Notes under the pieces: generated by a model
What the model was told of the DNA's origin: nothing
The model's database searches: none
The model's input: the letters and a program-made list of their open reading frames with translations, nothing else
Position numbers and translations under genes: made by a program
In this document: positions 50,001 through 60,731 of the stretch, piece after piece
How positions within the stretch are numbered: position 1 is the first letter of the stretch
Layout of the letters: every line of letters begins with the position of its first letter
Assembly: GCA_019914945.1 (NCBI GenBank)
Contig: CM034113.1
Location: forward strand, 6,862,850-6,926,849
Length of the DNA: 64,000 bases
From: Typha latifolia
Taxonomy: Eukaryota; Streptophyta; Magnoliopsida; Poales; Typhaceae
Direction of reading: 5' to 3'

Positions 50001-50277
50001 GAACACCCATCTCAAATAATGAAGCAAGATCAAATTTTTACAAGTTCTGCATGCTATAATTCGACTAAAAGCATCCTAGCACCAAATACGACGAGAAAAA
50101 GAAAAGGCGAAAAAAAGAAATCGGGAGAAACCCACCTGGATTTAGCTGCGAGTTGGAGCTTTGCGCCTTCGTTGCGAGCGACCGCGAAGAGGATCTAGTG
50201 ATGGGCATCCTCAGTGTTTTCCAAGGAGCGGAGAGCGGAAGCGAAGCAAATCTAAAGCATGGAAGAGGAAGGAGCAT
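47001..50277 (-). CDS. NTH1: Endonuclease III homologue, DNA glycosylase/AP lyase (11 exons, 386 aa)
   Basis: Removes oxidised pyrimidines in base-excision repair; plant homologues act in plastid nucleoids. Exons on the minus strand: 50277-50136, 49806-49685, 49427-49352, 49072-49001, 48770-48652, 48341-48275, 48136-48045, 47909-47772, 47696-47592, 47488-47405, 47144-47001. Order: Ser/Arg-rich transit-like N-terminus, a basic KKRVRR patch, [18 protein letters not shown], the helix-hairpin-helix LPGVGPKMA with catalytic Lys272, VDTHVHR with Asp291, and the 4Fe-4S loop C-x6-C-x2-C-x5-C (Cys347, 354, 357, 363). All catalytic residues are intact. Intron 6 uses a GC donor (CATG/GCAAGT), the usual form of GC-AG introns. 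Length is close to Arabidopsis NTH1. Met24 is an alternative start. Confidence 0.95.
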
Positions 50278-50628
50278 CTGGGTCTAGACTTTGGAGGGAA
50301 TGTGGAGGGTTCACTACGGAGACGAATGGTTAATTAAGTTTATAATTTGGGGGATTATGCAAAAGGAGGCATCATCGTATTCCGTGTTCCTCCGACTATT
50401 CTAAGCGTAAGATCGTGGGAAGCTCATGGCCACTTTAACTTCCATTTGTTTAGGAGGTTCCACGCTGACGCCGCAAATCTATGCATATAGATCTCGTTGG
50501 CCTGACTTATCCCGGACAAAGAGTCGATCAACCGAGAATATAATAAATGTAAGCAGAGTTGGTAGTTTGATCAGTAACATTATAGGATTAACTCTAATTT
50601 TTAAATAATTATTATGAATAAAATTATT

Positions 50629-51470
50629 TAGTTCCCGTTCACTTAATAGAATAAGAATAGAATAAGCAAAATTATTCCAACGACCAAAAAATACTATTAG
50701 CTATATATTAAAATAGGAGTAAATATTATTTTTCTAAAATAATATTATTTTTTATTAAAACTGCGGATTTAAAATATCTATATTGCACTGTAAATAAATA
50801 AGTAGGCACTACAGACAGGGTTATAAATTCGCACTGTAGAAAAAATCTTGCACTCTTTGTATAAAATGACCATGTACTAAATAAAGAGGTATTGTTGAGT
50901 TATAAACCCGCACTAAAATAACAATGTATTAGAGGATATAAAGAGAAACTATGAGGTAATACAGAGTTATAAGCCCACACTCTATATAAAATAATCATAC
51001 ACTAGAATAAATGAATAGACATTGCAGATTAATACAAGGTTATAAGCCTACACTGGCGGTATAATGCGGGGTTATAAGCCGGCACTGTGGAAAAAGTGTG
51101 CGGGCTTAATATTTTTTTTTTATTTTTGCAGAATTTATTAGTTTTAAAAAAAATCTCAACTGTAGGTGAGATGTTTAAAAAAAAAGATAGATGAGAGAGA
51201 AAAAATAAACTGTAGTTGAGATAACTGATATTTAATAGAAGAGATAGTGAAGAGAGAGTTAGAATCTTAACTGTAGTGGAAGTGATTTGTAATTAAATGT
51301 TATCTAACCTAGAGGCAAAATAGTAATTGTGGGTTATTATTATATTATTTTTTAAAAGTTGTATGGAATAAGATGAGAGAGAACGATAAATTATTATACT
51401 AGAATAAGGTAAGATGTTATTTAGTTATTACACTAGAATAAACTTATTCTTATCCTACAAGTGAAACAGG
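50629..51470 (+). mobile_element. MITE-like element with internal sub-repeats
   Basis: Inverted ends: TTCCCGTTCACTTAATAGAA at the left, and at the right the complement of AGCCCTGTTTCACTTGTAGG. Inside are about five diverged copies of GGTTATAAGCCCGCACT-like words between 50820 and 51090, then CT/GA-rich DNA. It has no coding capacity. A second copy in opposite orientation lies at 14455-15345. The target duplication is unclear (ATTATT on both sides is possible). Confidence 0.68.
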
Positions 51471-53842
51471 GCTATTATTGGTTTGATAGTTTAGCAGTTT
51501 GACTTAATGGCTCAATTTAATTGATGGCTTGACAGTACAGTTAGCTTAGATAAGCGCGACATGCACGGCTTGAAGCCTAAACTAAGTAACTTAATAATAG
51601 TGGTTGATGCCTAAAATTTGGTGGGGCCTAAGTGCTTATCTATCTAGGGATAGTTGACAATTTGTTTAGTCATATCTAGCCTTCAAGCTCTTGAATAGTA
51701 AGAAAAAAGAATATAATAAAAGCATTGAAGCCTTATAATATAATGGACTGGACATCTGGGCCTACTCTTTCGTTAACAGGCCCCAACTTCAATCCAATAT
51801 GACGCCAAGTTAGTTTTGCTCCAAATCAGACGTCGTTGAGCTATTGCTTTAAGCTATCATATCATCAACTTGCTCCTCCAACACTATGTCGCTGAACTAC
51901 TCCTCTAAGCACAGTATTATTGAGTCATTAATCGAGTCAAGTCCAGCCCTCTGCTAAATAGCTCTTCTAAATAATGCATTGCTAAATAGCTCCTCCAAAA
52001 ATAGTATTACAGAACCATCAATCGAGTCAAGTCAAGCACTCAGCTAAATAAATATTCTATTTATTTCTCCTTCACCACTTTTACTGCACAAAGAAGAGCT
52101 TGATGCAACATTGTGATAATAGTGGCAGATATCACCATCTCACCTATTATTGATTGGGTGATCCATGCAATTTACACGACGTTCAATTGATCCGTGCATG
52201 TCATTGGATAAGTATTTGATCCAAAGCAATTATTCGAACAAAATTTTATTCTCAGATCTATTTGTCAAGGATAAAATTATTAATTTTCATATATTACTTG
52301 ACCAATCAATTTAATTTAATCACCAAACTTAAGATGTAGTTTTACCGGATGTTCCTTAAAATTGTAAAAAGATAAATAGTTGGTTTAATATACTAGAAAA
52401 TTTATTCTAACGATGTAAGAGAGAGAGAGAGGGAGAGAGGGAAAAAAAGAGAATAATTTACCAATTGAAAAGTAAAGTGTGACTAGTAATTTCGGTCATA
52501 TAATTAGTACTTTTTGTTAATTCAATATCATATACTTTTAGTTATTAAAAAAAAATAAAAAAGTTAGAGATTAGTATTAATTTTTTATTATCAAATTTGA
52601 TCATTTTTTGTACGCGCAAGCAGAATCATCGAATACACATGATCGATAGACACACATTCACAGTACACTCGAAACAATTCGTATAAATCTGACTATAGTA
52701 AACATGTCTACAAATTAACCTTGATCATAATTAATAAGAAATTTTTAATTCTTTTACCCAAATTAATAGTGTTGATATATTAACTAATGATTACAGTATA
52801 CTTATATATTTTATTAAATTGTAACAGATTAGTTTTTAGTCCAAATAATGTTCATGCCTTTCATTTTAAAAATGTGGCCTCATAAAATCATTGTAGCTTT
52901 CTATATTTTTATTTTTATTTTTTATTTTATCACCGATCTAATTCGAAATTTTGTTTCCAAATATATATTTATTTAATGGAAGCAATATTATTTAAGTTAT
53001 TTCATAATCTCGTTAACAACTTATCTTAGAGAAAAAAAAATAGAAAAGCTGAGGGTAAGATAATTATTTCATGTTTTTCTTTTGTTGGTAACCCGAGTGG
53101 TTTAAAAAGATATTAGATTTTTTTATTTGAAAATTTGCATATAATACCCTATATTTTTTTAATAAAATTATAATTTACACCTTATATTTTTATTATTTAC
53201 AAATCGAGCTCTATAATTTAGCAAATACTTACAGAAAACATCTTACCATTAGAATAGTTAAACTTAATTAAATCTCTATGTTAAGTTAACTATACTAAAA
53301 AATTATAAAAATATTAATGATATTCTAGTTATTTTAGAAATAAGAGTATTTTATTTATTTATAAATAAAATATTTATACTTAACAAAATATTTTTACGGT
53401 GTTAATCCAAATCTAACCCAAATATCTTTTTTGCACATATTCACTAAACCATATGATTCTATTTATAAATAGTAAAAATGTAGAGCTTAAATCATAATTA
53501 CATTAAAAGCGAGTGTTATATGCTTTTTTTATTTATTTTGGGTTAAAAGGAGAAGATATTAGATATGTGAGGAAGTGAGAAGTCATAAGAAATAAATAAA
53601 TAAGGGGTCTGTGTGAAAATAAGCTATAGTTCAGGGGTGTTGGTGTAATTAAACCTTATATTATACTATGGGCTCTATCCAGGCCCAAATCACAGCCCAA
53701 TCCATTCGCAGAGAATTAAATTGCATGGCGATTGTTTCCCAATTCCCAAAGAAATCAGGGAGAGAGAGAGAGTGATCAGCGAGGAAGAGAAGTCCAAATG
53801 CCTAATTCCATCTCTTCGGAACCCTAATGAGCTTTATTTGCA
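51471..53842. other. AT-rich intergenic DNA
   Basis: About 2.4 kb without a supportable gene. There is a short (GA)n at 52418-52440, and a GA-rich leader-like stretch (53760-53775) just before the SPRING-family gene. Confidence 0.5.
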
Positions 53843-56800
53843 ATGGTGAAATCTTTCTTCGATCTCGTCTTAGGAAATCTCTATTCGATCCTTGGGATCT
53901 TGGCCGCCCTCGGTTTCTCTACCGCGATCTCCGGAACCCGGTAATTATATCCAAAATCTCTCTCATTTCCCCCTCCAAATTTTGATCTTTGACCGATCTA
54001 CAGCACCTCTTTTTGAAATCACTGATCAGATGATGGTTTTTGGGGCTTGTTAGGTTTTGATCTCGTGGATCGTAAGAGTTACATTCCGTAGCTTTTATTG
54101 GTTCTTTGGATTTCTAAGTGCCAGTGACGCCATCATTAAATTCGGTTTTTGTTCTTGCAATTATTTAAGATAATTTTGATTATATTTAAGATTTGTAATA
54201 GATATCAAGAAGGTTTTTTTTTTTTTTTCGTTTCATGAAAATGTGGCAGTTATATTGTTGCTTTATTGAACAATTTGGATGCTTGCTGAGGTATAGTAAA
54301 GGTAGAAAGAATAAAAGAAATGGAAAACTATCTCAGCCAGTAGGGCTGAAGATGAGCTTACTTAGTGCAATACTGAGTGGTTGCATGTCATTAAATTGGA
54401 TAGCGGAACTGGGTTACAATTTTTCTTTTCCTGTACCTTGTTTGTATCATTTGATTTGCTTGGAATTGTTAGCGTTTTGTGTTTTCCTCCTCTAAGGCTC
54501 TAATTGAATCAAATAAATGGCCAGGACTAGCGCACTTTCGTAATATAAAAAGAATGGTGACGACGTTTAAATTTTAAACTGCCTGTAGGAAGGAGATTGG
54601 CTTTCCAGGAAATAGGTTTTGCAAGAATACTGTTCAGGGGCGCTACTTGCTATCAGATGACAATGGTAGTAAACCAACCAAATATGCATAATTTAATCCG
54701 AGCTTCTATTCTAATATTCTCTTATCAGAGGTCACTGGATCTATTCTTCTTATTTACTTAACTAAGCGCATTTTGTAGGTTATGTGTGCAGTGCCCTTTC
54801 AGTTGATCCATGGTCCCGCTGCTGTCCAGAAGTGGGGGGCCGCTTTTCTTGTCAGTGAGTTTAATTTTTTTGTTCCATGCAATTTTTTTTTCCCTCAGGG
54901 GAGTTATTATTTGGGGTATGTTCATCTGAAATAAATACTAAATTTGGCATCGCATTATCCAGGGGGTGCAACCTCGCCTCACAATGTTGCAATTCATATG
55001 AATATTGTGTGTCATGCTGCTTGGACCCATCCAGAGTAAGTTATTCAAGGACTTTGGATTCTTCCATTGAAAAACTAAATTTGAAGTCATTGTTTGGGCA
55101 TGGCCTTTGTGACAGACGGATAAAGATCTTGCAGTGAAGATGAAGATAGCTAAACCTGTTACTGCAGGTATCATACTTACGGGACTTGTTTTTTTTGTTG
55201 AAAAGAGGCTGCAGGTATCCCTTGTTTTTCTGCAGGTACTTATGCTAGTGCTTTTGATTTCTGTGCTGGAAGATGCCGCCATAATTCTGCAAGTGTGGTA
55301 CTTTTCTCTTCCATGAATCTTCTTTCTTCTGTCACCTTAATATTATTGTCTATTTTATTAGCTTTAGAAAATTTCTTTCCTCTTTTATTTCAATGATCTT
55401 AGAACTAGTTATTTTGCTTACTTCATACTTTAAGATGTGAAGTTTGTAACACTAGCATTAACACAATTGGGTAAGAAAATAACAAATTTATGGTCGGAAG
55501 GCATACATTTGTTTCCTAGTTTGTCCATTTTCGCTTACCATTGTGATCATAAGTTCTATGTTCTTCATTGATATTAGTTCTAATAAACATGTGATATATA
55601 TTTTAGGTTCATGAGAATGCCTATGCTAGCGACTTCCATCACTGCTATAAATTGCAGTTCAATTTTTCAGGTACCTCACTACAATTTAATATCTTTGCTC
55701 GGTTTTTTTTTTCTGTGATGGAGTACATATCGGTTACTTATCAAGTATACAGACAAAATATACAACTATGTCTTAATTTAATTGAAGTTTGTATCGACAT
55801 TTAAATCTACAATTTCCTGGTTTTATATAACTGTGCTTGCATGAATCCTTTTGCTTATATACCTAATCCCTATTGTTCTCTCTTCTGCATGAGCAGAAAT
55901 GCACTCCATTTCCTTTTACTATGTTTGACACTATTTTCTAATAAATGATCTGCACAATTATCATGTTAGGGTTAATAGAGTCAAATTCTGAAGCTCGATT
56001 GGCAGGCATTGACATCCTAGTTGCAAGGTAAGGGCTGTCCTTTTCTTAATTGTATTTGTTATTTGCCAAGTGATGGAAACTTTTGGCAATTGTTTTACAA
56101 CAACCTTATGTGTAAGATAGGCAGGGGGAATCCTGTAATTCTGTGTGCACAACAAAAGGCCAATCATGTGTTCCTAACAGGCTTTTTCTACTGAACAAAT
56201 GTGAACTGTAAGTCCATTTCATTTTTTTCAAATTTTTAATTGCAATTTTTTAAATTGTTTTTCTGCTGATCTATAATGTGGACTTCATTATCAGTAAACG
56301 ACCAAATAGTTTACTGATAGGAAATATGGATATCAACTAATTCATATATACAATTTCTTGTGACAAGTGTGTCTTTCTTCATTGCTTGTAATATACCATT
56401 TTGGATTTGATGTTTGGTGTAATGACTAATGAGGGTGAGTTATTTTCATGCCCTTCATGATATATCTCAGTAACTATTCCAGTACCATGTAATTAATTTA
56501 TTTTTAAAAAAAAAATCAGTTTGCAGAAACATATGAGCTGCAAGAGTGGTTGCTTTGCGAGCACTGGAGAAGATCAGCCTGCTGAAGTTGTAGATGATGC
56601 TCCCAACCATATGGTAAGTTTCCATGTTTCATCTTACTGTGATAGCTTTTTTTGCTCATAAACCTTTTATTGTTCCCCCACTTTGATTAGAGGTGAAAAT
56701 TTGATGAGAACCTAAGAAATTAGAAGCGGGAAAGTATTCTCTGTCTGTGTATGTTGCATGTAGAGAAGAACTAAGACGTTCTAAATTGGAATCTTTGTTT

Positions 56801-57638
56801 TCGCTTCTAAAATGTACATCCACTAGGATCCAGTATTCCAGTCTATGTTGGCTAATGTGGCTGCATATGCATATAGTTGGCCAGCCGCTTCACATAGGTC
56901 CTGCATGCATGAATCTGCACGACGAATTTCCTGTTTAAATATCATCATTCTTCACCTACAGATTCTATTTTAATCAAAATCACAAGGTTTATGTACACTA
57001 ACAGCTTACATTATTCTTTCCAATTTTTTCTATATTATCCTGCTTTTGTATTATGAACTAATTACATAAAACAACTGAAATGCACATGTACCTTTATATG
57101 CCCCTGACTTCCAGGCATTTGGCTATTGTGATTCTTTTAGAAGCATATTGCCTTTGACTGAAGAGATTTATCTGTTTATATTGCATGGGTTCGTCCTTCT
57201 TATACATCGATCATCTCTAGTTTCAGTTGATAAAGAATAGAAGGTTAATTTGCAGCACATACCAAATGATCTGTTTTAAATATCACCTCAAAATACATGT
57301 GGCTAAAGTCCCTGAGCTTGAATTGCTGAAGGACTGGCGTACTGGGGGGAAGAGCAGGCTTTAGCTGGATGTTTATTCTTTTCATACCCTGATGCTTCAT
57401 TTGATGTTTCAAAATTCTGCCTACTCTTGCACTTGACTTTGTCTATGCATACTTCTTTGTATGACTTCTCAAAATTCTGGATAGTTAAAGGACTGCACTA
57501 AGCCATGCCTATAAATTTTGATTCTGTTGCTCTCTGGCTCTCCAGAATCCAGGGGCATGCTTATACACACAAATGGAGGACATGCTCACATGTGATGGTT
57601 CACATGAATATACCAGGAGACTCTGCCCTTGTGCATGA
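53843..57638 (+). CDS. SPRING/C12orf49 family protein (SREBP-regulating gene homologue; 10 exons, 248 aa)
   Basis: Exons: 53843-53940, 54589-54665, 54779-54854, 54963-55035, 55116-55167, 55236-55297, 55607-55670, 55970-56027, 56520-56613, 57546-57638. A single N-terminal membrane helix (about residues 8-30, VLGNLYSILGILAALGF) is followed by a cysteine-rich lumenal domain with the family core: FCKNTVQGRYLLSDDNGYVC, SRCCPE, CNLASQCCNSYEYCVSCCL (residues 86-104), CAGRCRHNSASVVHENAY and FHHCYK. Human SPRING is a Golgi protein that helps site-1 protease maturation and SREBP activation. Plants have site-1 protease but no clear SREBP, so the plant role is unknown; help to site-1 protease is inference. 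The last two exons (after residue about 170) add a plant tail ending in TRRLCPCA that I cannot relate to the animal protein. Exons 9-10 are less certain than 1-8. Confidence 0.88.
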
Positions 57639-58477
57639 CATCAACAACAGAACTACAAATTGGGGAATGGTCAATGTAAAATTATAAATCTTAAATCTCT
57701 TCATCTAAAATTTGCTTGATGGTGTTGCAAGTTCTATTATGTTTTCCTAATTTTCTTTCCAACCTTTCAGTGACCAGCATACCTAGAGTTGAAAAAGAGG
57801 GTTAGGTTCAATTTTCTGAACATCCAATTAATCCGCCTGCCACCAAACAAGCTGTAACACCTCCTGGTCACCAGTGGTAGTCATGACTCCCTCCTTTCTC
57901 TCTGACCCTAGACCTTAATGTTGCAATTTAGTATCTATTGTACATGAAAACTTATCCAAATATTTGTTTTCCAGAAGATAGTGTTTGCCAAACATCAATC
58001 TTGGATACTTATCATGTTATAAGATCAGAGGATAATTGCAAGTAATGGGTGTTTTATTTTGATATGTTTGGCTGTCTCATTGCTTCAATTTACCATCTTA
58101 AGAAACCAATCACTGAGGTTGTTTTACCTCGAAATGTGTAGTTGTTCCTAGTTCATCTGCTCATGTAACTTCGGAACTCATGCAATGTACTTAAATTAGT
58201 GTCCACATCCTTGTCCTCTCTTCATTGTCCCATTTAGATGCCTTCATATGCAAAAAGGTGTTTAGATGTCGACAAAAGAATGATCAAACATTTAACCCAT
58301 CACAACCACAATTTTCCATAGTTTGCACTGAAAAAAAAAGAAAGAAAAAAGAAAGGAAAAGAAAGAACACAAAAATAGATTTTTACCAACTTAAATAGTA
58401 GAAGGATGTGATCTGTTTTGAAGTTGCTTTTTATTTTTTTCATTATTTTCCTCACAACTCTTCTTGTTGCTAATAAC
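57639..58477. other. Convergent spacer
   Basis: 3' untranslated DNA of the SPRING-family gene (+) and of GUN4 (-). An A/G-rich run lies at 58328-58370. No gene seen. Confidence 0.55.
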
Positions 58478-59239
58478 TTAAAAGGAGTAATCAGTTTTAA
58501 AGTTCATGAGCTTTGGCCTTTCCCTTCCCTTCTCCACACTCTTCTGTTCACCACCACCATCACCATTGTCCTCTATCTCTTCTTCTTCTTTATCCTCTTC
58601 AAATGCAGGGTGTGTGAGAACGCATGCAAGCAGCTGAGTCCCCCTGAGTGCATTCGTCAATGGAAGGTGCCCCTCAGGTGTGTCATCCTTAAGCTCCCAT
58701 ATGAATTCGCTAGGAAAAGATCTATAATTGTACTGCTCCACCTCACTCTCGAGCTTCTTCATCCACCCCACACGTATGAAGAAGCGTGTGAAGTCCCGCC
58801 TCGCCTTCTCCCACAGCCGCCGCTGCACGCTGTACCCGAAGCGGCCGCCGCTGTTGGCCCGCCACAGCCGGTCGATGGCGCGGAGGTCGTCGGCCGAGAT
58901 GAACTTTACCTCCGAGAAGAAGACGTAGCCGCGCTTCTGGGCCGCGTCGCCTGCGAGGGCAATGAGCAGGCGACGCGTCTCCTCGTCGGCCTGGCGGTAG
59001 TCGGCGGAGGAGAGGTGGTGGGCGAGAAGGTCCAAGGAGGTGGTAGAAGTGGTTGGGGTGGTAGAAGTTGTTATAGAAGAAGAAGAAGAAGAGGAGGAGA
59101 GGTTGGAGGAGAGCTTGTAGTTGAATCTTTTGGTGGGCTTGAAGAGAAATGAAGTAAGGTCATGAGTGGTAGTGGTTGTGGTGGAGGAGTGGTGGTGGTG
59201 GCGGAGAAGGGATTGGTGGAGGGGTTTGAGAGTGGCCAT
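58478..59239 (-). CDS. GUN4: Tetrapyrrole-binding protein GUN4, plastid (single exon, 253 aa)
   Basis: Binds protoporphyrin IX and Mg-protoporphyrin and stimulates Mg-chelatase for chlorophyll synthesis; also tied to plastid-to-nucleus signalling. Residues 1 to about 68 are a transit peptide rich in Ser, Thr and His with homopolymer runs. The GUN4 core spans about 70-215: RQADEETRRLLIALAG, AQKRGYVFFSEV, LRAIDRLWRANSGGRFGYSVQ, VEQYNYRSFPSEFIWEL and GHLPLTNALRGTQLL. An acidic linker and the tail FKTDYSF follow. The penultimate Ser252 corresponds in position to the phosphorylated penultimate Ser of Arabidopsis GUN4. No intron is needed, as usual for this gene. The GC-rich coding core contrasts with the AT-rich surroundings. 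Confidence 0.97.
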   Translation of the reverse strand: MATLKPLHQSLLRHHHHSSTTTTTTHDLTSFLFKPTKRFNYKLSSNLSSSSSSSSITTSTTPTTSTTSLDLLAHHLSSADYRQADEETRRLLIALAGDAAQKRGYVFFSEVKFISADDLRAIDRLWRANSGGRFGYSVQRRLWEKARRDFTRFFIRVGWMKKLESEVEQYNYRSFPSEFIWELKDDTPEGHLPLTNALRGTQLLACVLTHPAFEEDKEEEEIEDNGDGGGEQKSVEKGRERPKLMNFKTDYSF

Positions 59240-60700
59240 GGAGGGATGGAGAGGGAGAGGGAGAGAGGAGGAGAGAGGGGGTCGGATAAGGAATGGGTGA
59301 GCAGCGAACGAAGAGGTTATGGAGGCAAATGGGTGTTATCTTGTTGTGGGGATGTGGCACTGTGACAAGTGGAAGGGAGGGCTGTGATTGGTGGGCATTG
59401 GGTGAGGGGAGATTCTGCTCGACTTGTCTGAAACTGAGTGGTGGGGTGGAATGGCCGAATGGTGCTTAAGATACTTAGATTGCGTTGTTTCCTGTCACGA
59501 AATTATATATTTTTAGATTTTTTTTTAAAAAAAAAATCTTTTCTGTCACTGCCTGATAACCCATTCAACGGCTTCAATCGCACTTGTTTGGATTCTAAAT
59601 CTATTTATATATATATATATATTTTAAGTGTGATTACATACTGTCAATATATTAGCATTCATCTAATAGTACACCGAAATCGGACTTAGAAAATATCACT
59701 TCTAGCCTTAGGGAAACCGGATTTAAAATAATAATTTTCTTTTAATTACAATCAATGTTAAATTCCCTATTTTATTTTTATATTTTTTTATAAATAATTT
59801 CACTTTATACCCCTCTTTTTTTCACTTTTTTACTAGAAAACCTATTATCACGTGATTTACGTGTGAGTAGATTTGTAAATTTTACGCCTTTTATTTTTTA
59901 AATAAATAGAAAAAGAAAGAGAAATGTTAACGTAATCTTTTATATCCTATAATTTTAGGGGCATTTTTATTTTTTCACTGTTTTTATTAACGTCGTCTTC
60001 AATAATTTAAAGCGTTTATTAACTAAAAAGAAATAAGAGGGTGTATGTAGAAATAAGTGATCTAAGTGAAATTATCTATAGTATTCAATATTATTTGTTT
60101 TCCGTAAACGAAAAAACCTTTTCCCTCTCTCAGTTGGGTTGAACTTGAACGTAGTAAAAAATTTCTACTTGGGCTCAATTCAACTTCAAGCCTGGAGCCC
60201 TTTGATGAGGCCTGGCTTGATCTCAACCCAAGAAAAAAAAAATTAAGAGGTCCAGACCTAACTGTGTTTGTATGATCTTTCTTATTAGGGTTTACGTAGT
60301 GAAATTTATGTATTTATATCATGTAACAAAGATTTGGGCTCAGTAGCCTTAGGCCGACGGACCAAGAGAGTCTCCGGCCCATCAAGTACAAATATGACCG
60401 GATACGTCAGATGCGTCACCAACACATAACTCACACATATCTAATGATTTTGATTACAGTCACTTAAATTCTATCGTATACATTTATTCAGTTTTACGCA
60501 TAATTAATATGACGGTGCATATCGAACAACATAATCGTATTGACTTGGTTGGGTCGGCACACAACAAATCTCCATATGTTCTAAGCTTACACAGAATAGT
60601 TCTTCAGTATTTCCTACTGTCCAGTCTAATACATACTAAAATAAACTAAGGATTTCATTGCCCTTAAAGTAAGCAAGAAAATTATATCAATTAAGTCCCT

Positions 60701-60731
<31 letters not shown>

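Noticed and set aside
58418..59152. 244-codon plus-strand frame
   Set aside because: Antisense shadow of GUN4; the minus strand matches the family end to end.
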